Assembly (NCBI GenBank): GCA_016744335.1
Contig: JADGEO010000016.1
Span: 1-64,000 of the forward strand
Direction of reading: 5' to 3'
Origin: Anaerolineales bacterium
GTDB lineage: Bacteria; Chloroflexota; Anaerolineae; Anaerolineales; Villigracilaceae
Length of the DNA stretch: 64,000 nucleotides
A program made the translations under genes and the position numbers. The notes under the pieces are model-generated. The model searched no databases, had not been told where the DNA came from, and was given only the letters and a program-made list of their open reading frames with translations. Of the stretch, positions 48,931 to 57,660 are shown in pieces; within the stretch, counting starts at the first letter, position 1, and the number at the start of each line of letters is the position of its first letter.

Positions 48931-49689
48931 CTACTCTCTAACCCTCTCCCTGTGCGTATATAAATTGAATCTATGGTTTTTCGCATAGCCGATCAGGGTG
49001 ACGCCTTCTTTCTCTGCAATTTCAACTGCCAAAGAACTCGGTGAAGTGCGCGAGATGACAACTTCGGCTTTTATTTTCGCTGCTTTCTGCATCATTTCTG
49101 AACTAATTCTACCTGTTGTGATTAAAATCCGCTTTTTCGAGAAAAAACCTTCCATTAAGGTAATGCCAGCAATTTTGTCGAGAGTGTTGTGTCTGCCAAT
49201 ATCTTCGGTTGAGATGATTTTTTCTTCCCCATCTGTTAGCACTGAGGTATGCACTCCACCTGTTTGACGGTAGAGAATTTGGTGCTCGTCTAGGTGTTTA
49301 AGGAGGGCGGGAATCTGCTCAGGGGAGAGCGTCATATTTTTTGACCGCGCACCAAGCCCCGGTTCCACGTTTGTTTCTACAGAGGTCATCCCTCCAGTAC
49401 AGCCAGATGTTCGCGTCCACTTGGCGGGTTTTTCGGCGGCGTGATAGAGCCAGATGTCTACATTATCGCCATGCTCACAGATGCGAGTATCGGCAACTTC
49501 GCTGAAGTCCTGAATAATCCCCTCGTTGAAGAGAAATCCGATGGCGAGTGCTTCGAGTTGGGAGGGTGTGCACATAAAGGTTAGCCAGACTTCGCCATTG
49601 ACGGTGAGTGAGACGGGGGCTTCAGTAGGGAGGTGCAGGGCGCGTTTTTCGACCTTGTTATTGTGAAAAAACGTATATTCTTTGGGCAT
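48931..49689 (-). CDS. fdhD: FdhD sulfurtransferase for formate dehydrogenase
   Basis: A 252-aa FdhD that supplies the sulfido ligand to the Mo/W-bisMGD of FdhA. Recognised by VSLTVNGEVWLTFMCTP, LEALAIGFLFNEGII, TGGVHTSVL, EDIGRHNTLDKIAG and GRISSEMMQKAAKI. The Cys motif region is TSGCTGGM with one Cys, where E. coli FdhD has CxxC. It is the first gene of the fdhD-nuoE-nuoF-fdhA series; a 218-bp spacer of degenerate repeat text separates it from nuoE. Divergent from the hydrogenase operon. Confidence 0.92.
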   Translation of the reverse strand: MPKEYTFFHNNKVEKRALHLPTEAPVSLTVNGEVWLTFMCTPSQLEALAIGFLFNEGIIQDFSEVADTRICEHGDNVDIWLYHAAEKPAKWTRTSGCTGGMTSVETNVEPGLGARSKNMTLSPEQIPALLKHLDEHQILYRQTGGVHTSVLTDGEEKIISTEDIGRHNTLDKIAGITLMEGFFSKKRILITTGRISSEMMQKAAKIKAEVVISRTSPSSLAVEIAEKEGVTLIGYAKNHRFNLYTHRERVRE

Positions 49690-49810
49690 TATTTGTACCA
49701 GTAAAAGATGAATTATTTGTGTTTTTGCCAGCTAGAAATATAACACATCCTTTATCAAGTCTTCATTTTCCATTGGACACAAACTCCTATGACAATACTC
49801 CTACTTTATT

Positions 49811-49875
49811 TGTGACGCTGTTCACTAATAGATATTGTGAATTATGTTACAAATATAGAAGGATAAAAGTATACT
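49811..49875 (+). promoter_or_regulatory. Tandem CRP/FNR-like sites and promoter of the hydrogenase operon
   Basis: TGTGA-N6-TCACT (49811-49826) and TGTGA-N6-TTACA (49836-49851) lie 25 bp apart. The second overlaps a TTACAA -35 (49847-49852), 17 bp before TATACT (49870-49875). This fits class II activation by a CRP/FNR-family protein, which must be encoded elsewhere because the adjacent cNMP-domain protein lacks an HTH. Confidence 0.65.
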
Positions 49876-49891
49876 TAGTTGCGAGGAAAAT

Positions 49892-50365
49892 ATGATTGCC
49901 CAAAATGAGTTGAGAGAGGTACTGCAAGCCATTCCGTGGTTTGGGGAGTTGAAACCTGAGCATTTTGAAAAAATGGTGTCAATTTCTAGCGTTCACGATT
50001 TGCCAGCCGATTCGGAGTTGTTTCGCGAGGGAGATCGACAAGACAGATTGTATATTGTGGTCGAGGGGCGTGTCGCTTTAGATATTTTTATTCCCCACCA
50101 AGGCAAATTACGGATTTCTACTGCGGAAGTCATGGATCTGATTGGCTGGTCTGCAGTTACGCCAGGTGTTAGAACGCGCACTGCCTCGGCTCAGACTGTA
50201 ATTCCTAGCCGTTTAATTGGGATAGATTCCCGTGGTTTACGTGAAGCATCTGATGAAGATGTTGAATTTGGCTATATCATCATGAAGAGAATTGCTAAGA
50301 TCGTAGCGGGGCGTTTGATGGTAACGCGTTTGCAGTTGTTGGATATGTTTGCATCTCCTGAATAA
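49892..50365 (+). CDS. Cyclic nucleotide-binding domain protein without DNA-binding domain
   Basis: A 157-aa protein consisting of a CRP-type cNMP-binding beta-barrel (ELFREGDRQDRLYIVVEGRV, the LIGWSAV cassette region) and the dimerisation helix (IIMKRIAKIVAGRLMVTRLQ), then it stops. The HTH of CRP/FNR regulators is absent, so it is a sensor rather than a transcription factor. It heads the hydrogenase operon, 115 bp before the beta subunit, and may modulate hydrogenase activity or assembly. GCGAGG precedes the ATG. Confidence 0.85.
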   Translation: MIAQNELREVLQAIPWFGELKPEHFEKMVSISSVHDLPADSELFREGDRQDRLYIVVEGRVALDIFIPHQGKLRISTAEVMDLIGWSAVTPGVRTRTASAQTVIPSRLIGIDSRGLREASDEDVEFGYIIMKRIAKIVAGRLMVTRLQLLDMFASPE

Positions 50366-50385
50366 GTAACTGACTAGAAATTGTG

Positions 50386-50466
50386 CACCTCAAAGACACG
50401 AAGAATACGAGGTTTTCTTTGTATGCACAGAGAAAAACTTTGTGTACTCTGTATCTTTGTGGTGAG
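50386..50466. repeat. Spacer palindrome of the CAAAGACACGAAG word type
   Basis: CACCTCAAAGACACGAAG is answered by ACTCTGTATCTTTGTGGTG. It lies between the cNMP-domain gene and hydB. Confidence 0.85.
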
Positions 50467-50480
50467 ATAAGGACTAAAAA

Positions 50481-51602
50481 ATGAGCCAAGAAAAACTTGA
50501 AATCGGTAGCACTTATGCGCTACCCAAAGCCGAATTTGATAATTTGCTGGCGCGTCTCAAAGAAAAAGGATTTGAAACTTTGGGTGCAAAAGTAGATCAC
50601 GAGACTCTGGTTTATGAGCCAATTTCAGCCTTAGCCGATTTGCCGCAGGGTTATATTTCTGAGCAAAAGGCGGGCGAGTTTCGTCTGAAAAAGACGCATC
50701 ATAAACGTTATTTTGATTATATCCCTGGCGCACATTCTTGGAAACAGTTTCTCTTTCCATCTCGGCAAGAGTTATTCACTTTACATAAAAATGGCGATGG
50801 GTGGAATACAGAACTTCCAGATGTAGAACAGCCCAAATATGCCTTTATCGGCGTGCGTGGTTGTGAGTTGAGTGCCATCCAAATTCAGGATGGTATTTTC
50901 ATGCGGGAAGATTTCACAGACCCAACCTATGCGAAACGCCGACAAAATTTATTTATTCTAGCCGTAAATTGTTTACACCCTGCGGAGACTTGTTTTTGTA
51001 CATCGCTCAAAACAGGTCCCAAAGTCTCCCCTGGATTTGATATTTCTCTCACAGAGTTAGAAGATGTCTTTTTGCTGGAAATCGGCTCTGAAATTGGACG
51101 CTTAGTTTTACAAGGTTTGCCCCTTGAGGCTTCGAGTGCTTTCTTATTACAAGCCGCCCAAAAAGGATTAGAGCGTGCTGAGAAGAAAATTCAGCGCGAG
51201 TTAGATACTAGCGATCTCCCTGATTTGATGACCAAGAATCTCGATCATAATCATTGGCAGGAGATTGCTGAACGATGTTTATCCTGTGGGAACTGCACCC
51301 AAGTTTGCCCCACTTGTTTTTGCTGGGATACAGTAGACACCAGCGATTTACTCGGTAAAGAAACCAAGCGCGAGCGTGTCTGGGACTCTTGTTTCAATCC
51401 CAGCTATTCTTATTACGCTGGTGGCAATACCAGACCTACAATTAGTACGCGATACAGACAATGGCTTACACATAAACTTGGTACGTGGAAAGAGCAATAT
51501 GGCACTTTAGGCTGTGTTGGCTGTGGCAGATGTATTGTTTGGTGCCCCGCAGGGATTGATCTAACAGAAGAAATTCCGCTTTTTAGAGAGGAGAAGTCAT
51601 GA
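50481..51602 (+). CDS. [NiFe] hydrogenase (group 3b type) beta subunit, Fe-S
   Basis: A 373-aa iron-sulfur subunit like the HydB/ShyB beta subunit of cytosolic NADP-linked sulfhydrogenases. The N-terminal domain (FDYIPGAHSWKQFLFPSRQE, FIGVRGCELSAIQIQD) precedes two [4Fe-4S] motifs: CLSCGNCTQVCP and CVGCGRCIVWCP. Electrons pass from the small subunit to the flavin gamma subunit through it. Coupled to the next gene by a 4-bp ATGA overlap. AAGGAC before the ATG. Some group 3b enzymes also reduce sulfur, which fits the sulfur genes in this window (inference). Confidence 0.9.
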   Translation: MSQEKLEIGSTYALPKAEFDNLLARLKEKGFETLGAKVDHETLVYEPISALADLPQGYISEQKAGEFRLKKTHHKRYFDYIPGAHSWKQFLFPSRQELFTLHKNGDGWNTELPDVEQPKYAFIGVRGCELSAIQIQDGIFMREDFTDPTYAKRRQNLFILAVNCLHPAETCFCTSLKTGPKVSPGFDISLTELEDVFLLEIGSEIGRLVLQGLPLEASSAFLLQAAQKGLERAEKKIQRELDTSDLPDLMTKNLDHNHWQEIAERCLSCGNCTQVCPTCFCWDTVDTSDLLGKETKRERVWDSCFNPSYSYYAGGNTRPTISTRYRQWLTHKLGTWKEQYGTLGCVGCGRCIVWCPAGIDLTEEIPLFREEKS

Positions 51603-52462
51603 CAACATTCATAAAACCCTCTGCTGTACATGAAGCACAGCCCATGGCTCCACATTGGGCAGATGTAGTTGAAATTGTGCATGAAGCCGAAGGGATTTCA
51701 ACTTATTGGCTGAAATTTCAGGATAAGAATCTAGCTGAAACTTACAGCTTCTTACCTGGGCAATTCAACATGGTCTATATCCCCGGTTATGGTGAAGCTG
51801 CCATTTCGATCAGCTCCGATGCCGAAGACCGCACCCGAATCGGACATACCATTCGCTTTGTAGGGAATGTGACTCGCGCTGTTAGCCGCCTGAAAGTTGG
51901 TGATGCAGTTGGTATTCGTGGTCCCTTTGGCACGCCCTGGCCTATGGTTGAACTGGAAGGTCACGATATAACCATCGCCGCTGGTGGCATTGGTCTGGCT
52001 CCTCTGCGACCAGCGATCTACCACATCATGAATCACCGTGAGCGTTATGGTAAAGTGCATATTTTATATGGTGCTCGAACGCCTAACGACATGCTCTACC
52101 CAGAAGAATATGCGCTATGGAAAGAAAATGATATTCATGTTGCCACAACCGTTGACCGAGCCGATGATACATGGAAAGGTTCGGTCGGTGTTGTGCCAAT
52201 GCTCTTTTATCGTTATCGCATGGATGCCCCAAAATCTGCGGTGTTGACTTGTGGACCCGAAATCATGATCCGCTTTGTAATCTTCGAGGGGCTGGCTCGT
52301 CGTGTTCCGGCAGACCATATTTATGTCTCGCTTGAGCGTAATATGAAGTGTGGACAAGGCTCATGCGGCCATTGTCAACTAGGACCATATTTCATCTGCA
52401 AAGATGGTCCCGTTTTCCGCTTCGATCAACTTGAAGATTTCTTCAATGTGGAGGAATTCTAA
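51599..52462 (+). CDS. [NiFe] hydrogenase gamma subunit, FAD/NAD(P)-binding
   Basis: A 287-aa flavoprotein of the ferredoxin-NADP reductase type. FAD-binding part: [23 protein letters not shown](P) part: [20 protein letters not shown] and [13 protein letters not shown]; the C-terminal [2Fe-2S] site is [23 protein letters not shown]. It exchanges electrons with NAD(P)H. It overlaps the beta subunit by 4 bp and the delta subunit by 1 bp (TAATG). Confidence 0.92.
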   Translation: MTTFIKPSAVHEAQPMAPHWADVVEIVHEAEGISTYWLKFQDKNLAETYSFLPGQFNMVYIPGYGEAAISISSDAEDRTRIGHTIRFVGNVTRAVSRLKVGDAVGIRGPFGTPWPMVELEGHDITIAAGGIGLAPLRPAIYHIMNHRERYGKVHILYGARTPNDMLYPEEYALWKENDIHVATTVDRADDTWKGSVGVVPMLFYRYRMDAPKSAVLTCGPEIMIRFVIFEGLARRVPADHIYVSLERNMKCGQGSCGHCQLGPYFICKDGPVFRFDQLEDFFNVEEF

Positions 52463-53235
52463 TGACAACACGCCCTACTTTAGCCGTACATAAATTCTCT
52501 TCCTGTGATGGATGCCAGCTACAAATTTTGAATATGGAAGATGAAATTCTAGATTTAGCCGAAGTCATCGACATTGCCTATTTTCTTGAAGCAACCAGAG
52601 ATGCTCGTCCCGGTCCCTATACGATTTCTATGGTCGAAGGCTCAGTCACTACAGAACATGAGGTTGAGAGAATTAAGAAAATTCGGCAAGAATCAACAAT
52701 TCTCATTTCAATTGGCACTTGTGCTACAGCAGGTGGCATTCAGGCTCTGCGTAATGTGGCAGATGCCGATGAGTACGCCAATATCGTTTACCCAAACCCC
52801 GAATATCTCAGCTATCTCAAAGAGGCTTCCCCGATTTCTGAGTATGTTGATGTAGATATGGAACTTTGGGGATGCCCCGTCAACAAAAAGCAATTGCTTG
52901 AAGTGATCGTCGCCCTGCTCCAAAATCGCCGCCCCGTGCTTCCGCAAAGTAGTGTTTGCATGGAATGCAAGCAAGCCGGTACCATTTGTGTTTTGGTTTC
53001 AGAGGGTGTGCCTTGTCTCGGACCTGTTACTCAAGCCGGTTGTGGCGCAATTTGCCCAGCAAACGGACGTGGTTGCTTCGGCTGTTTTGGTCCGCAGGAC
53101 GGTGCTAACACCGATTCCCTTAGCGATATTCTGACCGATATTGAGCGTTATCCTGGTGAAACGAAGCGACTTTATAGCAATATCAGCAATTTTGCCCCAG
53201 CTTTTTACGAAGCGACCAGAAAATTAACAGATTAA
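52462..53235 (+). CDS. [NiFe] hydrogenase delta (small) subunit
   Basis: A 257-aa small subunit with the proximal cluster ligands in [13 protein letters not shown] and [14 protein letters not shown], and further Cys in [33 protein letters not shown] and [10 protein letters not shown] for the other [4Fe-4S] clusters. It lacks a twin-arginine signal and TM anchor, so the enzyme is cytosolic. It joins the catalytic subunit to the beta/gamma electron module. Confidence 0.92.
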   Translation: MTTRPTLAVHKFSSCDGCQLQILNMEDEILDLAEVIDIAYFLEATRDARPGPYTISMVEGSVTTEHEVERIKKIRQESTILISIGTCATAGGIQALRNVADADEYANIVYPNPEYLSYLKEASPISEYVDVDMELWGCPVNKKQLLEVIVALLQNRRPVLPQSSVCMECKQAGTICVLVSEGVPCLGPVTQAGCGAICPANGRGCFGCFGPQDGANTDSLSDILTDIERYPGETKRLYSNISNFAPAFYEATRKLTD

Positions 53236-53421
53236 TTGGATGTAAAACCGCAACGTCCTTGATTTGGGCTTGGGTGTTGTGACCAAACAGAATCTCGGTG
53301 TGAGCAGTAGGGATAGGACTTGCTCCTATCCCATTGGGTGACCGCAAGGGTTTTTCGCCAAAAAAATGCTCACCAACGCCACACAAGTTCAGGTCAAGTG
53401 CGTTCCGTGTTTTTCATCCAA
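53236..53421. repeat. Dispersed element R2, fullest copy, with terminal inverted repeats
   Basis: The left end TTGGATGTAAAACCGCAACG and the right end (reverse complement TTGGATGAAAAACACGGAAC) are inverted repeats, giving a 186-bp MITE-like unit starting right after the small-subunit stop. An internal hairpin (AGGATAGG... TCCTATCC type) is near 53312-53331. Left-end relatives are at 21535, 61393 (reverse) and 2843; right-end relatives at 109-193 and 8376. Confidence 0.75.
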
Positions 53422-53439
53422 TAAAAAATCTAGGAATTA

Positions 53440-53486
53440 AAACCTGATAGCTCTTACGCTTCGTAGAAGCACGACCTGTCAGGTTT
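53440..53486. repeat. AAACCTGA...TCAGGTTT hairpin
   Basis: Eight-bp outer arms with an inner CTTACG/CGTAGAAG pairing. It is a relative of the hairpin at 10358-10390, and lies between the hydrogenase small- and large-subunit genes. Confidence 0.7.
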
Positions 53487-53511
53487 ACCATCAGAAATAA
53501 GGATATTTATT

Positions 53512-54798
53512 ATGTATGAAAAAATTCAAGTTGATGCTTTGGCACGTGTTGAAGGTGAAGGTGGGTTGTATATCGCATTAGAAGGCGATAGCATTAGCGA
53601 ATTGCGTTTAGATATTTACGAGCCACCCCGCTTCTTTGAGGGCTTTTTGCAGGGGCGGTATTTGCAAGAAGTGCCCGATATTACTGCCAGAATTTGTGGA
53701 ATTTGCCCTGTAGCGTACCAAATGAGTTCGGTTTACGCGTTAGAGAAGGCGGTTGGCGCAGAGATTACGCCCAGCATTCGAGAATTGCGGCGTTTGCTCT
53801 ATTGTGGTGAATTTATCGAAAGCCACGCCTTGCATATTTATATGTTGCAGGCTCCCGATTTATTGGGGCACGAGAGCGCACTTTCTTTGGCTGCGGTTGC
53901 GCCAGATGTTGTAAAGACTGCTCTACGTTTGAAGAAAATTGGTAACGAAATACTGCGTACTATTGGCGGACGCTCTGTTCACCCCGTGAGTAGTTGCGTG
54001 GGCGGATTTTATCGTTTCCCCAAAGTAGAAAAATTGCAAGAGTTATTACCCGATTTGCGCTGGGGCTTGGACGCAGCGAAAGAGACCGCACGCTGGTCAA
54101 CGACTTTAGATTATCCAGAAATGGATGTAGATTACGAGTTTGTGGCATTAACCTTGCCCGATGAATATGCGGTTGTTGGTGGCGATGTCCTTTCGAGTAA
54201 AACGGGCATAATTCCTGTTGAAGATTTTGTGTCTGTATATCCAGAAAAACATATTCGGCACTCGAACGCTTTGCACAGCTCAAACGCCAGCGGAGAACCT
54301 TATTTGGTGGGTCCTTTGGCGAGAGTGAATCTTAATCACGAAAAACTTAGCCCACAGGCAAAAGCGATTGTGGAAGAGTTGAAACTCGAATTCCCGATTA
54401 CGAACCCTTATAAATCTTTAATTGCACGAGCGATAGAGTTGGTTGAATCTTATGAATTAGCTATTGAAATAGTTGAAAATTATAAGCCTGAAGGTCCCAG
54501 CCATGTAGAATTAGATTTGAAAGTTGGCAAAGGCTGTGCCGCAACAGAAGCCCCGCGCGGTTTGCTCTATCACGACTATGAAGTTGATGAAAAAGGTTTT
54601 ATAAAAACAGCGCATATCATGCCGCCAACGGCTCAAAACTTGGCACGTGTTGAAGAAGATTTGCGTCAGCTTATTCCCCAAGTGATTGATAAAGAGCATG
54701 CAGAAGCCACACTAGATTGTGAGCATCTAATTCGCTCTTATGATCCTTGCATTTCTTGTGCAACGCACTTCTTGACTTTAGATATTAAGCGGAAATAA
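53512..54798 (+). CDS. [NiFe] hydrogenase alpha (large) catalytic subunit
   Basis: A 428-aa large subunit carrying the Ni-Fe site. The N-terminal motif is ARICGICPVAYQ, in which the common CxxCxxxH has Gln in place of the His region; the C-terminal motif is DPCISCATH. The tail FLTLDIKRK after ATH would be removed by the maturation protease encoded downstream. It follows the small subunit after a 276-bp repeat-filled spacer, unusual for otherwise overlapping genes. Family assignment to group 3b (NADP-linked, possibly sulfhydrogenase) rests on the four-subunit layout. Confidence 0.92.
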   Translation: MYEKIQVDALARVEGEGGLYIALEGDSISELRLDIYEPPRFFEGFLQGRYLQEVPDITARICGICPVAYQMSSVYALEKAVGAEITPSIRELRRLLYCGEFIESHALHIYMLQAPDLLGHESALSLAAVAPDVVKTALRLKKIGNEILRTIGGRSVHPVSSCVGGFYRFPKVEKLQELLPDLRWGLDAAKETARWSTTLDYPEMDVDYEFVALTLPDEYAVVGGDVLSSKTGIIPVEDFVSVYPEKHIRHSNALHSSNASGEPYLVGPLARVNLNHEKLSPQAKAIVEELKLEFPITNPYKSLIARAIELVESYELAIEIVENYKPEGPSHVELDLKVGKGCAATEAPRGLLYHDYEVDEKGFIKTAHIMPPTAQNLARVEEDLRQLIPQVIDKEHAEATLDCEHLIRSYDPCISCATHFLTLDIKRK

Positions 54799-54804
54799 CT
54801 GCTT

Positions 54805-54905
54805 TTGAACACGGAGTTTCGCGGATTACACGGAGAAAAAACTTTTTGTTTTTTCTAAAAAATTAAAAGCCTTCTCTATAAAATCCGTATACTCCGTGTT
54901 CAAAA
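54805..54905. repeat. Spacer palindrome of the CACGGAGTTTCGCGG word type
   Basis: TTGAACACGGAGTTTCGCGG is answered by AAATCCGTATACTCCGTGTT. It lies between the large subunit and protease genes. Confidence 0.85.
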
Positions 54906-54912
54906 AAACAAG

Positions 54913-55383
54913 ATGAACAAAATTATCATTATCGGCATTGGACAAAAATTTAGAGGGGATGATGCTATTGGGCCCGAAGTTGTTTTGGCGTGGGAGAAGA
55001 AGCATCCAGAGAGAGCCAAAGAGCTTCAAGTAAAAATCAGTCCTTTGCCTGGGCTGGAATTACTCGGCTTATTTGAAGATGCAGATACCGCTATTCTGGT
55101 AGATGCCGTTCAAAGTGGCGCAGAAGCGGGGAGAATTCACGTTGCAAGCGCGGAGCAATTGATCGCTTTTGGGGCAGGCTCTGGCTCCGTGCATGGATTC
55201 GGGGTCGCGGAGACGCTGGCTTTAGGTCGGCTCGCTAACCCTGAGACAATTCCTGAAAATTTAATTGTCATTGGCATTGAAGCCGCAAATATGGATGTGG
55301 GGAGTTCTATTAGTGTCGAGGTGAGAGAGAGTATTCCGAACGCAGTTGCTAAACTTGATGAAATAGTTTCTCAGTATATTTAG
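54913..55383 (+). CDS. Hydrogenase maturation endopeptidase (HycI/HyaD family)
   Basis: A 156-aa protease that trims the C-terminus of the large subunit after Ni insertion. Family landmarks: IIGIGQKFRGDDAIGPEVV with the Glu/Asp nickel-probing residues, ILVDAVQSGAEAG and the closing IGIEAANMDVGSSISVEV. It is 114 bp downstream of the large subunit across a palindromic spacer. No hyp maturation genes are in the window. Confidence 0.92.
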   Translation: MNKIIIIGIGQKFRGDDAIGPEVVLAWEKKHPERAKELQVKISPLPGLELLGLFEDADTAILVDAVQSGAEAGRIHVASAEQLIAFGAGSGSVHGFGVAETLALGRLANPETIPENLIVIGIEAANMDVGSSISVEVRESIPNAVAKLDEIVSQYI

Positions 55384-55386
55384 CTA

Positions 55387-55560
55387 AAAAGCTTTAACAC
55401 AAAGGGCACGAAGGAATACGAAGATTTTTAAAATAAAAACAGCCACAGATTGCATGGATTACACAGAAAAAATCTGTGTAAATCTGTGGAATCTGTGGCA
55501 AAAAATTAGTTTTTTGCTTTTCTTTGTGCCTCTTTGTGTTCTTCGTGTTAAACAGCTTTT
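55387..55560. repeat. Nested palindromes from two word families
   Basis: An outer pair GCTTTAACACAAAGGGCACG / CTTCGTGTTAAACAGC encloses an inner pair GCCACAGATTGCATGGATT / AATCTGTGGAATCTGTGGC. The nesting implies that one palindrome was inserted into or grew within another. It fills the gap between the protease and cytochrome b5-like genes. Confidence 0.88.
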
Positions 55561-55807
55561 ACACCAATTTCCCCACAATCTTCACACATGGACGTGTAAA
55601 AACATCAGCGGCATGGGGCGCATCTGCGAGTTGTCCGCTTAGGTCGATGCCGGGGAAATGCAGGTTGCGGTGCATCTCTTTGCGCCAGTTGGGGCAGTCG
55701 CTTACGTCGTAAACGATGCCGTCGTAGGCGATCCATTTTTCGTCTTCATCATCGCCGTTATGGCGCATAAGTTGAGGTTTGGTGATTGTTTTTTCGGGGA
55801 TTTTCAT
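55559..55807 (-). CDS. Cytochrome b5-like haem/steroid-binding domain protein
   Basis: An 82-aa cytochrome b5-type domain: MRHNGDDEDEKWIAYDGIVY and DVSDCPNWRKEMHRNLHFPG, with the second His in LADAPHAADVF. In b5 domains the haem ligands are the His of HPGG and a later His; here HFPG substitutes HPGG. A stand-alone single-domain protein of this kind is common in Chloroflexota and Firmicutes. Its stop overlaps the preceding palindrome. No strong Shine-Dalgarno. Confidence 0.8.
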   Translation of the reverse strand: MKIPEKTITKPQLMRHNGDDEDEKWIAYDGIVYDVSDCPNWRKEMHRNLHFPGIDLSGQLADAPHAADVFTRPCVKIVGKLV

Positions 55808-55836
55808 GGGGGTATTTTAGCATGTTCCCCTAAAGC

Positions 55837-55918
55837 TTTAACGCGAATATACGCGAATAAAAGCAGTTTTTAAAAAGTGTTTGCGAAATTCGCTGATTCG
55901 CGTAATTCGCGTTGAAAA
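55837..55918. repeat. Spacer palindrome of the AACGCGAAT word type
   Basis: TTTAACGCGAATATACGCGA is answered by TTCGCGTAATTCGCGTTGAA. The following 110 bp before hutH hold a half-set of CCGTGAAATCCGTATTCTCC words (about 55990-56018). Confidence 0.85.
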
Positions 55919-56034
55919 AATATCTGACAACATTTACACGATGTGAGATAATACCCCCATCTTAAAAAACAACAAATATAAAAGCTCTTCTCCGTGAAAT
56001 CCGTATTCTCCGTGTACAGAAAGATGAGGCAAAA

Positions 56035-57579
56035 ATGACAAAAAGAATAGAATTAGACGGGCAATCGCTCACCATTGCGCAGGTTGTTGAGGTGGCGTAT
56101 GGCGAAGCGAATCAGCCCAAAGTCGTAATCAAAGCTGATGCACAGCAGCAAGTTAAAAGCGCGGCAGATGCCGTCCAAAAACTGCTTGAGCGCGGCGAGG
56201 TTGCTTATGGCATCACAACGGGATTTGGCGCGTTTAAGGACAAAGTCATCCCCCTTGAAGATGTGAAAAAACTGCAAAAAAATATCGTGATGAGCCATGC
56301 AGTGGGAATGGGAGATTTTTACGACATCCCGACTACAAGGGCAATTATGCTCATCCGCGCAAATACGCTTTCACGGGGACATTCTGGTATTCGGCTTGCT
56401 ACCTTGCAACTGCTTTTGGCTATGCTGAATGAGGGGATTCACCCAACAATCCCCGAAAAAGGATCACTCGGCGCAAGTGGAGATTTAGCCCCGCTCGCGC
56501 ATATGGCGTTGGTGATGATTGGGATGGGAGAAGCCGAATATAAAGGTGAAATACTCTCTGGCGCAGAAGCGTTGCAACGTGCGGGCTTAGCACCTGTTGA
56601 GCTGGCGGCAAAAGAGGGCTTGGCACTCACCAACGGGACATCTGTGATGTGTGCGTTGGGGACTTTGATGGTGCATCAATCGGAGCGTTTATGCGGCGTT
56701 ATAGATGCGGCTGGCGCACTAAGTTTGGAAGCGTTACATGGCACGCCGCTCGCCTTTGATGAGCGAATTCACAATCTGCGCCCCTTCCCGCGTCAGATTG
56801 GGACGGCAAAACATCTGCGAGAATTGCTCGAGGGCAGTGAGTTTACGCGTGATTACGACCCTGCAAACGTGCAGGATGCCTATACTTTGCGCTGTATGCC
56901 CCAAGTGCATGGCGCGGCACGCGATTCGATTGCGTATACGCGCTGGGTGATGGAAATTGAGTTGAATTCGGTGACTGATAATCCGCTCATTTTTATTGAT
57001 GGCGAAGAAATTACCGTTTTATCGGGCGGAAACTTTCACGGCGAGCCGCTTGCCATCGCAATGGATTATTTAGCGATTGCAATCACAGAATTGGGCAATA
57101 TCTCAGAGCGTAGAATTATGCGTCTAACCGATGAGTGCAGTAACTCGCAGGCTTTGCCGGCATTTTTGACTCAAGAGGGGGGGCTAAATTCTGGTTTTAT
57201 GATTACGCAATATACCGCCGCCGCGCTCGCTACCGAAAATAAAGTTTTGTCGCATCCTGCCAGCGTGGATAGCATCCCGACTTCGGCGAATGTTGAAGAC
57301 CACGTTAGCATGGGTTTGACCGCTGGGCTAAAATTGCGCCAAGTGGTGCAAAATGTAGAGCATATTGTCGCCACCGAGTTGATGGCTGCCGCGCAGGGTG
57401 TCGATTTCCGCAAACAGGATGTTGGCGAGAACGCAAATTTGGGCAAAGGCACTGCCCCTATTTATGCGAGCATTCGGGAAGAAGTGCCTTTTATTGAAGA
57501 AGATACCGTTTTATATAAATATATCGCCGCAGTGAAAAGTTTGATTGCGAGCGGTGCATTAGATGACGCGATGTGTTAA
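56035..57579 (+). CDS. hutH: Histidine ammonia-lyase
   Basis: A 514-aa HAL that converts histidine to urocanate and ammonia. The MIO-forming Ala-Ser-Gly is at 147-149 in KGSLGASGDLAPLAHM, with ITTGFGAFKD (~60-69) for Tyr/Gly loops and NPLIFIDGEEI, LSGGNFHGEPLA and TSANVEDHVSMG later. It is followed 81 bp on by the fused FTCD gene. HutU and HutI are not in the window, so the pathway must be completed elsewhere. GAGGC before the ATG. Confidence 0.95.
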   Translation: MTKRIELDGQSLTIAQVVEVAYGEANQPKVVIKADAQQQVKSAADAVQKLLERGEVAYGITTGFGAFKDKVIPLEDVKKLQKNIVMSHAVGMGDFYDIPTTRAIMLIRANTLSRGHSGIRLATLQLLLAMLNEGIHPTIPEKGSLGASGDLAPLAHMALVMIGMGEAEYKGEILSGAEALQRAGLAPVELAAKEGLALTNGTSVMCALGTLMVHQSERLCGVIDAAGALSLEALHGTPLAFDERIHNLRPFPRQIGTAKHLRELLEGSEFTRDYDPANVQDAYTLRCMPQVHGAARDSIAYTRWVMEIELNSVTDNPLIFIDGEEITVLSGGNFHGEPLAIAMDYLAIAITELGNISERRIMRLTDECSNSQALPAFLTQEGGLNSGFMITQYTAAALATENKVLSHPASVDSIPTSANVEDHVSMGLTAGLKLRQVVQNVEHIVATELMAAAQGVDFRKQDVGENANLGKGTAPIYASIREEVPFIEEDTVLYKYIAAVKSLIASGALDDAMC

Positions 57580-57589
57580 TTTTTTTACT

Positions 57590-57645
57590 AAAAAGACACA
57601 GAGAACACAAAGTTTTTCTTTGTGTACTTCGTGCCTTTATGGTGA
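57590..57645. repeat. Spacer palindrome ACACAAAG/CTTTGTGT
   Basis: AAAAGACACAGAGAACACAA is answered by TTTGTGTACTTCGTGCCTTT. It lies between hutH and the FTCD gene. Confidence 0.8.
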
Positions 57646-57660
57646 ATTGTTGAGGTAAAT

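Noticed and set aside
48780..48986. 68-codon minus-strand frame overlapping the fdhD 3' end
   Set aside because: It runs out of frame through the fdhD end and repeat-like spacer; composition is not protein-like and there is no ribosome site.
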